A stretch of 30,965 nt of DNA from Chloroflexota bacterium (GTDB lineage: Bacteria; Chloroflexota; Chloroflexia; Thermomicrobiales; JADLAZ01): NCBI GenBank assembly GCA_020849725.1, contig JADLAZ010000089.1, positions 1-30,965 of the forward strand, written 5' to 3'. The position numbers and the translations under genes are program-made. Position 1 is the first letter of the stretch; each line of letters begins with the position of its first letter. Of this stretch, positions 15,989 to 24,447 are shown piece by piece. A model generated the notes under the pieces. It made no database searches. It was not told where the DNA came from and saw nothing but the letters and a program-made list of their open reading frames with translations.

Positions 15989-18904
15989 ATGACGGTCGAT
16001 ACCTTCCACCACCGGGACAAGCGCGCCAATATCCCGACCGAGGAGCTGCGCGACTTCGTGGCCGACGACGAGCGGGCGCCGGCGACGCTGCGCTACCCGC
16101 GCGACCCGTCGCTGGACCCGCAACTGGTTTGGCAGGGCAAGGACGCGCAGGATGGCGTCGACCTGGCCGTGCCGGTGGTGCCGATCTACATCCAGGAGAA
16201 GGTCCACCCGCAGGCGCTGATCGAGGACCTGGCGGCGCACGCGGCGCGGGCGCGTGGCGGGGGCGTGGCCGAGGCGCCGGCGACCTACCAGATCGAGTTG
16301 TTCGACGACTTCAACGGTGGGCCGGACGACTTCGAGCAGAAGGTGGAGTTCTATCAGCACGAGCAGCACTGGACTAACCGCCTGATCCTGGGCGACTCGC
16401 TGCTGGTGATGGCGTCGCTGGCGGAGAAGGAGGGGCTGAAGGGGAAGGTCCAGACGATCTACCTGGACCCGCCCTACGGCATCAAGTTCGGCTCCAACTG
16501 GCAGGTCAGCACGCGCAAGCGCGACGTGCGCGACGGCCGCGTCGAGGATGCGACGCGCCAGCCGGAGCAGATCCGCGCCTTCCGCGACACCTGGCAGCTA
16601 GGCATTCACTCCTACCTGACCTACCTGCGCGACCGTCTGACCGTCGCCCGCGACCTGCTGACCGAGTCGGGCAGCATCTTCGTCCAGATCGGTGACGAGA
16701 ACGTGCATCTGGTGCGCTCGCTGTTGGATGAGGTGTTTGGAAGCGGAAACATGTGTGCCACTTTGGTGTGCCGAAAGACAAGCAGCCTCAATAGCCCCAT
16801 GGCGCGAGTGAATGTTATCCCCGCAAATGCGGACTTCCTGCTCTGGTACGCCCGAGACCGCGATCGCCTGAAGTACCGTCAACTCTACTTGTCAAAGTCC
16901 CTTTCCGGTGACGGAGGAGACCATTACAGGAGCGTAGAGCTACAAGATGGCACTATGCGTCCAATCACGCCAGCAGAGATAGCCGACCCAACCAAGTTGC
17001 CACCGGATGGACGACCGTTCCAAGTTGACAACCTGATATCACAGGAATTCTCGGCATCACTGTCTCAGCCGTTCTTGTACCAAGGTCGCAGCTATTCTCC
17101 TGGAGCCACGTCGCACTGGAAGACGACTATTGCTGGCCTAGAAAAGCTGGCGATAGCCGGTAGGTTGGCTGCGGCTGGACGGACCCTTCGGTACATGCGG
17201 TACTTTGATGACTTTCCAGTGATGATGGTCAACTCCATCTGGGAAGACATTGGTGCCGACTCCGATAAGACTTACGTGGTCCAGACCCCAACAGCAGCGA
17301 TAGAGCGCTGCATCCTGATGACCACCGACCCCGGCGACCTCGTCCTCGACCCCACCTGCGGCAGCGGCACCACCGCCTACGTCGCCGAGCAATGGGGCCG
17401 GCGCTGGATCACCATCGACACCAGCCGCGTCGCCCTCGCCCTCGCCCGCACCCGCCTCATGGCCGCCCGCTACCCCTACTACCACCTCGCCGCGGATCAT
17501 CCGCAGATGTCGCCGCTGACCGCCGATGGGGATATCAGAAATTATCTGCGTACATCTGCGAAATCTGCGGATCGAACCGCCTCTCCCGACATCCGCCAGG
17601 GCTTCATCTACAAGCGCGTCCCGCACATCACCCTCAAGAGCATCGCCAACAACCCCGACATCCACGCGGGCATGAGCCGCGCCGAGATCGACGCCGCCAT
17701 CGCCCGCCACGCCGAGACCGAGACCCTCTACGACCAGCCCTACGAGGACCCGAAGCGCGTCCGCGTCTGCGGCCCCTTCTCCGTCGAGAGCCTGTCGCCG
17801 CATCGCGTCCTGTCCACCGCCGACGACAACCAGGACGGCGTCGTCACCACCCGCGAGGCACAGCGCCAGCACGACTTCGCTGGCATGATCCTCGACAACC
17901 TGCGCGCCCACGGCGTCCAGACCACGCACCGCGCCGAGCGCCTCACCTTCACCCGCCTCGATCCCTACCCCGGCACGTGGCTGCACGCCGTTGGCGAGTA
18001 CAGCGAGCGGCAGGACGGGGGAGGCGAATCCGCAGATTACACAGATTACGCAGATAAAAGGATACGGAATACGGAATCAAATCTGCGGTCATCTGCGAAA
18101 TCTGCGGATCAATCCGGTCCCCCAGCGGTGGTCCGGCGCGTCGCCGTGTCGATCGGCCCGGAGCACGGCACGGTCGGGCCGATGCAGATCAAGGAGGCGG
18201 CCAAGGAAGCGGTGCAGGGCATCGGCGTCGACCTGCTGGTCGTCTGCGGCTTCGCCTTCGACCCGCACGTCGCCGAGGAGACGACGCGCTACGGCCGGCT
18301 CACCATCTGGCCGGCCAAGATGAACCCCGACCTGGTCATGGGCGACCTGCTGAAGAGGACGGGCGCCGGCAACCTGTTCATGGTCTTCGGCGAGCCGGAC
18401 ATCGAGATCAGGCGCGTCGATCCGTGGGCGGCGGGGGAACGGGACGATCCGCAGATTTCGCAGATGACGCAGATGGGTGGGGGTACGAGGTTATATGATG
18501 CCTCCGCTCTCTCATCTGCGACATCTGCGCAATCTGCGGACCGGTCCCTCTCCCTGCCAGCCTCCCCAGCGGCGGACGAGTTGGTAGTGGAGATCAAGGG
18601 CGTCGATGTCTACGACCCGACGACCGGGCAGATCCGCAGCAACGCGACCGACGACATCGCCTGCTGGTTCATCGACACCGACTACGACGGCGAGAGCTTC
18701 TTCGTCCGCCACGCCTACTTCACCGGCGCCGACGAGCCCTACGAGCGGCTGCGGCGGGCGCTGCGGGCCGAGATCGACGAGGCCGCCTGGAGCAGCTTCT
18801 ACCAGACGGTGAGCCGCCCCTTCCCCCGCCCGGCCTCGGGCAAGATCGCCGTCAAGGTCATCAACCACTACGGCGACGAAGTCCTCAAGGTCTATCCGGT
18901 GTAG
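15989..18904 (+). CDS. Type III-like DNA methyltransferase, Mod subunit, with three in-frame repeat insertions
   Basis: This 971-residue protein is a beta-class N6-adenine/N4-cytosine DNA methyltransferase. Catalytic motif IV is YLDPPYG (DPPY at 160-163) and AdoMet motif I is DPTCGSGTTAY (454 onward), so the order is catalytic - target recognition - AdoMet, as in Type III Mod proteins. Between them, about residues 247-437 form the recognition region, which has clearly lower GC and other codon choices. A long C-terminal part (about 530-971) ends in VKVINHYGDEVLKVYPV and probably contacts Res. Three hairpin repeats lie inside the frame at residues about 503-529, 680-708 and 820-852 (reading for example ADYTDYADK and SAKSADQ), between conserved blocks, so they likely form tolerated loops. 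ATG 15989 has AAGGAG 7 nt upstream. The protein should protect host DNA from Res and supply site recognition. The Mod-after-Res gene order is unusual for classical Type III. Confidence 0.9.
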   Translation: MTVDTFHHRDKRANIPTEELRDFVADDERAPATLRYPRDPSLDPQLVWQGKDAQDGVDLAVPVVPIYIQEKVHPQALIEDLAAHAARARGGGVAEAPATYQIELFDDFNGGPDDFEQKVEFYQHEQHWTNRLILGDSLLVMASLAEKEGLKGKVQTIYLDPPYGIKFGSNWQVSTRKRDVRDGRVEDATRQPEQIRAFRDTWQLGIHSYLTYLRDRLTVARDLLTESGSIFVQIGDENVHLVRSLLDEVFGSGNMCATLVCRKTSSLNSPMARVNVIPANADFLLWYARDRDRLKYRQLYLSKSLSGDGGDHYRSVELQDGTMRPITPAEIADPTKLPPDGRPFQVDNLISQEFSASLSQPFLYQGRSYSPGATSHWKTTIAGLEKLAIAGRLAAAGRTLRYMRYFDDFPVMMVNSIWEDIGADSDKTYVVQTPTAAIERCILMTTDPGDLVLDPTCGSGTTAYVAEQWGRRWITIDTSRVALALARTRLMAARYPYYHLAADHPQMSPLTADGDIRNYLRTSAKSADRTASPDIRQGFIYKRVPHITLKSIANNPDIHAGMSRAEIDAAIARHAETETLYDQPYEDPKRVRVCGPFSVESLSPHRVLSTADDNQDGVVTTREAQRQHDFAGMILDNLRAHGVQTTHRAERLTFTRLDPYPGTWLHAVGEYSERQDGGGESADYTDYADKRIRNTESNLRSSAKSADQSGPPAVVRRVAVSIGPEHGTVGPMQIKEAAKEAVQGIGVDLLVVCGFAFDPHVAEETTRYGRLTIWPAKMNPDLVMGDLLKRTGAGNLFMVFGEPDIEIRRVDPWAAGERDDPQISQMTQMGGGTRLYDASALSSATSAQSADRSLSLPASPAADELVVEIKGVDVYDPTTGQIRSNATDDIACWFIDTDYDGESFFVRHAYFTGADEPYERLRRALRAEIDEAAWSSFYQTVSRPFPRPASGKIAVKVINHYGDEVLKVYPV
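16729..17300 (+). other. Compositionally distinct target-recognition segment of Mod
   Basis: A hand count over 16741-17280 gives about 54% G+C, while the gene on both sides is near 70%. Codons rare elsewhere in the window (ATA, TCA, AGA, TTG, CTA) cluster here. The edges fall just after SLLDEVFG and just before RCILMTTDPGD, between the two conserved catalytic blocks. This is the expected extent of a swapped target-recognition domain. Confidence 0.75.
17495..17573. repeat. Hairpin repeat copy 4, inside Mod
   Basis: The left arm (gatcatccgcagatgtcgcc...) is decayed. The right arm tatctgcgtacatctgcg-aaatctgcggatc is well kept. The element reads through in frame as HPQMSPLTADGDIRNYLRTS and then AKSADR. 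Where the consensus right arm would give TAA, the codon is AAA. One extra base separates the first two units of the right arm. Confidence 0.8.
18027..18110. repeat. Hairpin repeat copy 5, inside Mod
   Basis: The left arm aatccgcagattacacag-attacgcagataaaag is near consensus. The right arm is aatctgcggtcatctgcg-aaatctgcggatc. It is translated as ADYTDYADK, a loop, then NLRSSAKSADQ. The two potential TAA positions read TCA and AAA. The last 21 bases match those of copy 4, suggesting common descent or conversion. Confidence 0.88.
18446..18542. repeat. Hairpin repeat copy 6, inside Mod
   Basis: The left arm is gatccgcagatttcgcag-atgacgcagatg and the right arm is catctgcgacatctgcg-caatctgcggacc. 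It is translated as DPQISQMTQM, a loop, then SSATSAQSADR. Potential TAA positions read ACA and CAA. Both arms share the variant cagatg in place of cagatt. The flanking Mod sequence resumes at ELVVEIKGVDVYDP. Confidence 0.88.
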
Positions 18905-18922
18905 CGGGCCGTGGCCAGGACT

Positions 18923-19002
18923 GATCCGCAGATTGCGCAGATGACGCAGATATGGGACAAATATACGAAACTTATCTGCGTCATCTGTGTAATCTGCGGA
19001 TC
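18923..19002. repeat. Hairpin repeat copy 7
   Basis: It starts 18 bp after the Mod stop, where it could also act as a terminator. The left arm gatccgcagattgcgcag-atgacgcagata and the right arm tatctgcgtcatctgtgt-aatctgcggatc share the variant gatgacg (gtcatc on the right). The loop is AT-rich. Confidence 0.9.
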
Positions 19003-19013
19003 ATATCGTTGTC

Positions 19014-19031
19014 CTGCGTCACCTGCGGATC
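19014..19031. repeat. Partial right-arm remnant of the hairpin repeat
   Basis: The string ctgcgtcacctgcggatc is a two-unit right-arm end lying 11 bp after copy 7, with no matching left arm. A similar half unit (gcgtcatctgcgg, 20320-20332) follows copy 8. The rest of the gap to 19248 shows nothing I recognise. Confidence 0.6.
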
Positions 19032-19248
19032 ACACCGGTCGCGTCAGGCGGCGCGGGTTGGCGGAATGCGCCCAGGCTGACATGGCTTCTGCCTGCATCG
19101 GCAACGGTATCCGGCCACAGCGGGCCAGACGGCCGTCGCCCGATCGATCTGGTCCGTCAACACGCGAACCAGGCTCGGTGGAGCGAAATCAGCCCTATTC
19201 TCCGCGCTGGCTGTGTCAGCTTGTGTGACACGCCCGCACCGCGCTGGG

Positions 19249-20151
19249 TCAGCCGCCGAGCCGCGCCACCACCAGCATGATGCCGACGACCGACAGCAGC
19301 GTGCCGGCCACGATCCGCCGGCTGACCGGCTCGCGCAGCACCACCGTTGCCAGCACCACCGCGAATACCGGCCCGGTCGCCGCCAGCACATCCGTCCGCG
19401 CCGCGCCGATCTCCTGGATGCCCAGCATCCACAGGTAGTTCGACAGCGCCGGCCCCAGCAGCCCGGCGGCGATCACCGACAGCGCCGACACGCGGCGCAG
19501 CCGCCAGGGCGGCGTCTTCGGCGGCCAGCCCTCGCGGTAGACCAGCAGCAGCCACAGCGCTACCGCCGCCATCGGCAGCCGGATCGTCGTCGCCGTCAGC
19601 AGCTCCAGCCCGGTCATGCCGATCTTCGTCACGATCGACGACAGCGCCCAGAACACCGCCGCCGCCACCGCCAGCCCGACACCGATCAAGTTGTTGCGCT
19701 GGTCCAGCGCCGTTGCCGCCTTCGCCTGCGGCATCGCCACCAGGATCACGCCGCCCAGCGTCAGCAGCGCTCCGACCAACTCGGCCAGCCCCATCCGCTC
19801 ATCCTGGAAGACCAGCGACGCAATGACGATCGTCAGCAGCGGGTAGGCGCCGCTGATCGGGAAGGCCCGCCCCAGGCCGATGCGCAGGATGGCGTAGAAG
19901 TTGCACGTCGCCCCGCCGACCATGCCCAGCACCACCGACACCGCCAGCACCGCGTACGACGTCGCCGGCACCGCCAGCAGCAGCGCCGGGTCGCGCAGCA
20001 GCAGGAAGGCCGCCACCAGCGCCGCCGTACCGACCGTCGCCCGGTAGGCATTGATCGACAGCACGCTCAGCCGGCGCGCCTCGACCTTGACCAACATCGC
20101 CGTCAGTGCCCACAGACAGGCGGTCACCAGCGCCGCCACCACCCCAACCAC
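19249..20151 (-). CDS. EamA-family (DMT superfamily) membrane transporter
   Basis: This 300-residue protein has about ten hydrophobic segments arranged as two EamA repeats, the architecture of drug/metabolite exporters such as RhaT- or YdcZ-like permeases. Repeat one runs from about VAALVTACLWALTAMLVKVE to LTLGGVILVAMPQ. Repeat two runs from LIGVGLAVAAAVFWALSSIV to LLSVVGIMLVVARLGG. Each repeat opens with a conserved Ala-x-x-W-(A/G) segment and ends with the 'G..L...G..L' packing motif. The substrate cannot be predicted. The start is GTG 20151 with AGG close upstream, since a TGA lies in frame just before it; GTG 20142 is a second option. Hairpin repeat copies lie on both sides of the gene (copy 7 downstream, copy 8 upstream). 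Confidence 0.88.
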   Translation of the reverse strand: MVGVVAALVTACLWALTAMLVKVEARRLSVLSINAYRATVGTAALVAAFLLLRDPALLLAVPATSYAVLAVSVVLGMVGGATCNFYAILRIGLGRAFPISGAYPLLTIVIASLVFQDERMGLAELVGALLTLGGVILVAMPQAKAATALDQRNNLIGVGLAVAAAVFWALSSIVTKIGMTGLELLTATTIRLPMAAVALWLLLVYREGWPPKTPPWRLRRVSALSVIAAGLLGPALSNYLWMLGIQEIGAARTDVLAATGPVFAVVLATVVLREPVSRRIVAGTLLSVVGIMLVVARLGG

Positions 20152-20248
20152 GAGCCTGTCCAGTCACGCACGCCAGGTCATCCTGTTCCCCGGTGGGAGG
20201 ACGGCGCTAGCCTACCACGGCGCGCGGGCCAAGTCCGAGGCGCCAGTT

Positions 20249-20315
20249 GATCCGCAGAGTACACAGATACGAATACTAAAGACCAAATCTGTGTAATCTG
20301 CGTAATCTGCGGATC
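20249..20315. repeat. Hairpin repeat copy 8, shortened left arm
   Basis: The left arm gatccgcagagtacacagat lacks one 9-nt unit relative to the right arm aatctgtgtaatctgcg-taatctgcggatc. It lies between the divergent EamA and alcohol dehydrogenase genes. A half-unit (gcgtcatctgcgg) follows at 20320-20332. Confidence 0.85.
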
Positions 20316-20432
20316 GCTTGCGTCATCTGCGGCTTCGTCTCACCGCCGGCCGGCTCTGGCCGCTGGGGCGGGGGCGCGCTACACTGGCGGCCGGCACGAT
20401 CGCCCCGTCGCATCTAGAAGGAGTGTCCGCCG

Positions 20433-21659
<1,227 letters not shown>

Positions 21660-21708
21660 GGCCGGATTGCCCCGCGTCAAAGAGAAGCGGCGCGTGGCCG
21701 GGACCTCG

Positions 21709-21724
21709 CCCGTCGGGTCACGGG
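21709..21724. terminator. Weak stem-loop between convergent genes
   Basis: CCCGT-cgggtc-ACGGG lies in the 81-bp gap between the convergent alcohol dehydrogenase and ABC ATPase genes. The stem is only 5 bp and no T-run follows, so this is a position-based guess. Confidence 0.22.
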
Positions 21725-21740
21725 AGCGGCGGCGACGCGA

Positions 21741-22499
21741 TCAGCCGAAATAGACGGCGATCTGCCGGCCACCGATCACCTCGACCCGGATGTCCATATC
21801 GTAGATCTCGCGCAGCGCGCCGACCTCGATGACCTCCGCCGGCGACCCTGCCCGCACGACCTTGCCGTCTTTCAGCGCCACGATAGTGTCCGCGTGGCAG
21901 GAGGCAAAGTTGATGTCGTGGAGGACGACGATGATGGTCTTGTCTCGCTCATCGGCCAGGCGTCGCAGCAACTGCATGATCTGCGCTGAGTGCTTCAGGT
22001 CCAGGTTATTGAGCGGCTCATCGAGCAAGATGTAGTCGGTGTCCTGGCAGAGGACCATGCCCAGGAAGGCGCGTTGCCGCTGCCCGCCGCTCAGCTGGTC
22101 CAGGAAGCGATGCTGGAGATCGTCGAGGTCCAGGTAGTCCAGCACGTCGTCGATATGGCGCCGCTCCGAGGCCGATAACCGCCCCTTTGAATAGGGGAAG
22201 CGGCCGAAGCCGACCAGGTCGCGCACGGTCAGGCGCACCCCGATGTGGTTGTCCTGCTTGAGGATCGCCAGGCGCCGCGCCAGGTCCTCGCTCCTGGCGC
22301 GCGACACGGCCTGCCCGTCGACGAAGACCTCGCCGCCGTCGCTCGGCAGCAAGCGACTCATGATCGACAGCAAGGTACTCTTGCCCGCTCCGTTCGGGCC
22401 GATGAACGACGTGATGCCGCCCCGCGGGATCGTCAGGGAGACGCTATCGACCACGGTGTGCGCGCCATAGCGCTTAGTGACGTTGCGCGCCTCGATCAT
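21741..22499 (-). CDS. yclP: Siderophore ABC importer, ATP-binding protein (YclP-like)
   Basis: This 252-residue ATPase of the iron-chelate uptake class powers import through the two permeases encoded just upstream. Walker A is FIGPNGAGKSTLL (about 32-44), the signature is DQLSGGQRQRAFLGM (about 134-148), Walker B is YILLDEPLNNLD and the switch His is VVLHDINFAS. The string LVGFGRFPYSKGRLS and the ending IAVYFG are close to Bacillus YclP (petrobactin) and the related VctC/CeuD/FatE proteins, as I recall them. The start ATG 22499 overlaps the stop of the permease gene by 4 nt, showing tight translational coupling. It is the last gene of the importer operon. The imported chelate is probably a catecholate-type siderophore, but ligand identity cannot be fixed from an ATPase. 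Confidence 0.93.
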   Translation of the reverse strand: MIEARNVTKRYGAHTVVDSVSLTIPRGGITSFIGPNGAGKSTLLSIMSRLLPSDGGEVFVDGQAVSRARSEDLARRLAILKQDNHIGVRLTVRDLVGFGRFPYSKGRLSASERRHIDDVLDYLDLDDLQHRFLDQLSGGQRQRAFLGMVLCQDTDYILLDEPLNNLDLKHSAQIMQLLRRLADERDKTIIVVLHDINFASCHADTIVALKDGKVVRAGSPAEVIEVGALREIYDMDIRVEVIGGRQIAVYFG

Positions 22500-23440
22500 A
22501 CCTTGGTCCCTCGCAGGAGCAGTGAGATGAAGTAAATGCCGCCGACGAAGGTGACGACGACGCTCAGGCTGGTCCCGAAGGCGAAGACGCGCTCGACCAC
22601 CAGCAGTCCGCCAACCAAGCCACCGATGCAGACCAAGGCGGCGGCAGGGAACAGATAGCTATGGCGGTAGGTTGGCATGAGGTGATAGGCCACGTTGGCG
22701 CCAAGCAGTCCCAGGAAGGTGATCGGCCCCACCAGCGCCGTCGCGGCCGCGACCAGCAGCGCGATAGACACCATCAGGCGATCGATGGCGTGGCGATGCT
22801 CCACGCCCAGATTGATGGCGTAATCGCGGCCGAGGGCGAGCGCATCCAACGCCCAGGCATCACGCTGACTCCACACGATCGCGCCGCCGACCAGGAGCGC
22901 CGTCAGGGTCAGGCGCTCGACATCGACGGCGGTGAAGCTGGCGAACATCCGGTCCTGCAGCACGACGAACTCGTTCGGGTCGATCAAGATTTGCATGAAG
23001 GTGATCAGGCTGCCGCAGAGCAGGCCAAAGACGGCGCCGACGAGAAGCAGCAGGTAGAGATTGCGGCCCGCGCGCTGGAAGAGCCAGCGATAGAGCAAGC
23101 CGGCGCCGAGGACCATAAGCCCAGCATTGATCACGTACTGGACCAGGGGATCGAGCCGGATCAGCATCTGTGAGCCGAAGACGAAGACGACGACCGTCTG
23201 AATGAGCAGGTAGAGCGCGTCGAAGCCGACGATGCTGGGCGTGAGGATGCGGTTGTTGGCAATCGTCTGGAAGAGCACCGTCGAGTAGGCGACGGCGCCG
23301 CCGACCAGGATGACCGCCGCCAGGCGTAGTCCGCGGCGCGGGAGGGCGAAGCCCCAGTCGGTGACCTGCACGGTCAAAAAGACAACGCTGATGGCCACCA
23401 CGACCAGGGCAATGAGCAGCAGCCTACGACTGGGGGGCAT
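22496..23440 (-). CDS. yclO: Siderophore ABC importer permease (YclO-like)
   Basis: This 314-residue FecCD-family permease has about nine hydrophobic segments. Family wording includes FQTIANNRILTPSIVGFDALYLLIQ near residues 55-80 (the segment following the coupling region) and LGRDYAINLGVEHR. The stretch VGPITFLGLLGANVAYHLM is the usual coupling-helix region that contacts the ATPase. It pairs with the YclN-like permease to form the transmembrane channel. Its ATG at 23440 lies inside the end of the yclN-like gene (17-nt overlap), and its own stop overlaps the ATPase start, so the three genes are translated as a coupled unit. Confidence 0.92.
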   Translation of the reverse strand: MPPSRRLLLIALVVVAISVVFLTVQVTDWGFALPRRGLRLAAVILVGGAVAYSTVLFQTIANNRILTPSIVGFDALYLLIQTVVVFVFGSQMLIRLDPLVQYVINAGLMVLGAGLLYRWLFQRAGRNLYLLLLVGAVFGLLCGSLITFMQILIDPNEFVVLQDRMFASFTAVDVERLTLTALLVGGAIVWSQRDAWALDALALGRDYAINLGVEHRHAIDRLMVSIALLVAAATALVGPITFLGLLGANVAYHLMPTYRHSYLFPAAALVCIGGLVGGLLVVERVFAFGTSLSVVVTFVGGIYFISLLLRGTKV

Positions 23441-24392
23441 TGGCGCTACGCCTCAGAAGGAGCATCAGGAACACGGCAGCGCCGAGGATGCCGCTGATCA
23501 CGCCGATCGGGACTTCGTAGGGATAGCGGACGAGGCGCCCGATGACATCGCAGACGAGAATAAGCAGCACCCCCAGGAACGCGGTGGCCGGCAGCGTCTT
23601 CTTGAGATTGTCCCCCATCATCAACGAGACGACATTCGGCACGATCAGGCCGACGAAGGGGATGACGCCCACCGTGATGACGACGGCCGCGGTGACCAGC
23701 GAAATCAGGCCCAAGCCGAGCGTGACGACCTGTCGATAGTTGAGGCCGAGGTTGGTCGCGACGTCCTCGCCGATGCCGGCCAGCGTGAAGCGGTCGGCAA
23801 AGGCGTAGGCCAGCAGTGTCGCCGGCACCGCGACATAGAGCATCTCGTAGCGACCGCGCAGCACGCCCGAGAAGTCGCCGGCCATCCAGCGACCGAGTGA
23901 CTGGAGGAGGTCGAAACGCAACGCGATGAACGTCGTCACCGACCCGATCACACCGCCGATGGCGATGCCGATCAGCGGCGCGATGACCACGTCGGTGAAC
24001 TGGATTCGGTCCAGGATACGCATGAAGATATAGGTGCCGATCAGGGCGAAGGCGAACGAGATCAGCATCTTCTGCACCACCGAGGCCGAGCCGAAGAGCA
24101 GCAGCGCGACCAGGAGGCCAAGGCTGGCGGACTCCGTTGTGCCGGCGGTCGAGGGTGAGACGAAGCGGTTGCGGACGAGCCGCTGCATGATCAGGCCGGC
24201 AACGCTCAACCCCATGCCGGCGGTGATGATGGCGATCAAGCGCGGCGCACGGCTGACGAGCAGGACAAGCAGCTGGTCGTCACGGTTGGCGAGCAGCCCG
24301 TCCAGCGTCATGGTGCGCACGCCGACAAACAGCGATAGGCCGGCCAGCAGCAGCAGGAGCGCCAGCATGAGCGGCGGGACAGCCCGCCTCAT
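23424..24392 (-). CDS. yclN: Siderophore ABC importer permease (YclN-like)
   Basis: This 322-residue FecCD-family permease opens with a hydrophobic segment (LMLALLLLLAGLSLFVGV) and the family block APRLIAIITAGMGLSVAGLI, followed by MQRLVRNRFVSPSTAGT. Later blocks DRFTLAGIGEDVATNLGLNY and VGVIPFVGLIVPNVV are typical of iron-chelate permeases and strongly recall Bacillus YclN. About nine membrane segments are expected. The C-terminus is basic (LLLRRSANAPQS). ATG 24392 has GGGAG about 10 nt upstream. It lies 55 bp after the binding-protein gene and overlaps the second permease, so it belongs to the same transcript. Confidence 0.93.
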   Translation of the reverse strand: MRRAVPPLMLALLLLLAGLSLFVGVRTMTLDGLLANRDDQLLVLLVSRAPRLIAIITAGMGLSVAGLIMQRLVRNRFVSPSTAGTTESASLGLLVALLLFGSASVVQKMLISFAFALIGTYIFMRILDRIQFTDVVIAPLIGIAIGGVIGSVTTFIALRFDLLQSLGRWMAGDFSGVLRGRYEMLYVAVPATLLAYAFADRFTLAGIGEDVATNLGLNYRQVVTLGLGLISLVTAAVVITVGVIPFVGLIVPNVVSLMMGDNLKKTLPATAFLGVLLILVCDVIGRLVRYPYEVPIGVISGILGAAVFLMLLLRRSANAPQS

Positions 24393-24447
24393 GCCGGCCT
24401 GCTCCCGCGTGATCTGATCTCGGTGTGAGCGGCCAGGGTCGATGCGG

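Noticed and set aside
15806..16369. Minus-strand frame reading ICVICVICGSS across hairpin copy 3
   Set aside because: The peptide is just the translated repeat arms (VIC/NLR/QIT periods). It has no start signal and lies opposite real genes.
18911..19228. 105-codon plus-strand frame after Mod
   Set aside because: It begins within hairpin copy 7 (QIAQMTQI, ICVICVICGS) and continues as Pro/Arg-rich noise. There is no family similarity and no ribosome binding site.
19213..20250. 345-codon plus-strand frame opposite the EamA gene
   Set aside because: It is a Gln/Arg/His-rich antisense artefact. The minus strand gives a regular ten-segment membrane protein.
12045..20315. The repeats as a CRISPR array
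   Set aside because: Copies are palindromic, unevenly spaced by hundreds to thousands of bases, separated by genes, and have no uniform spacers or cas genes.
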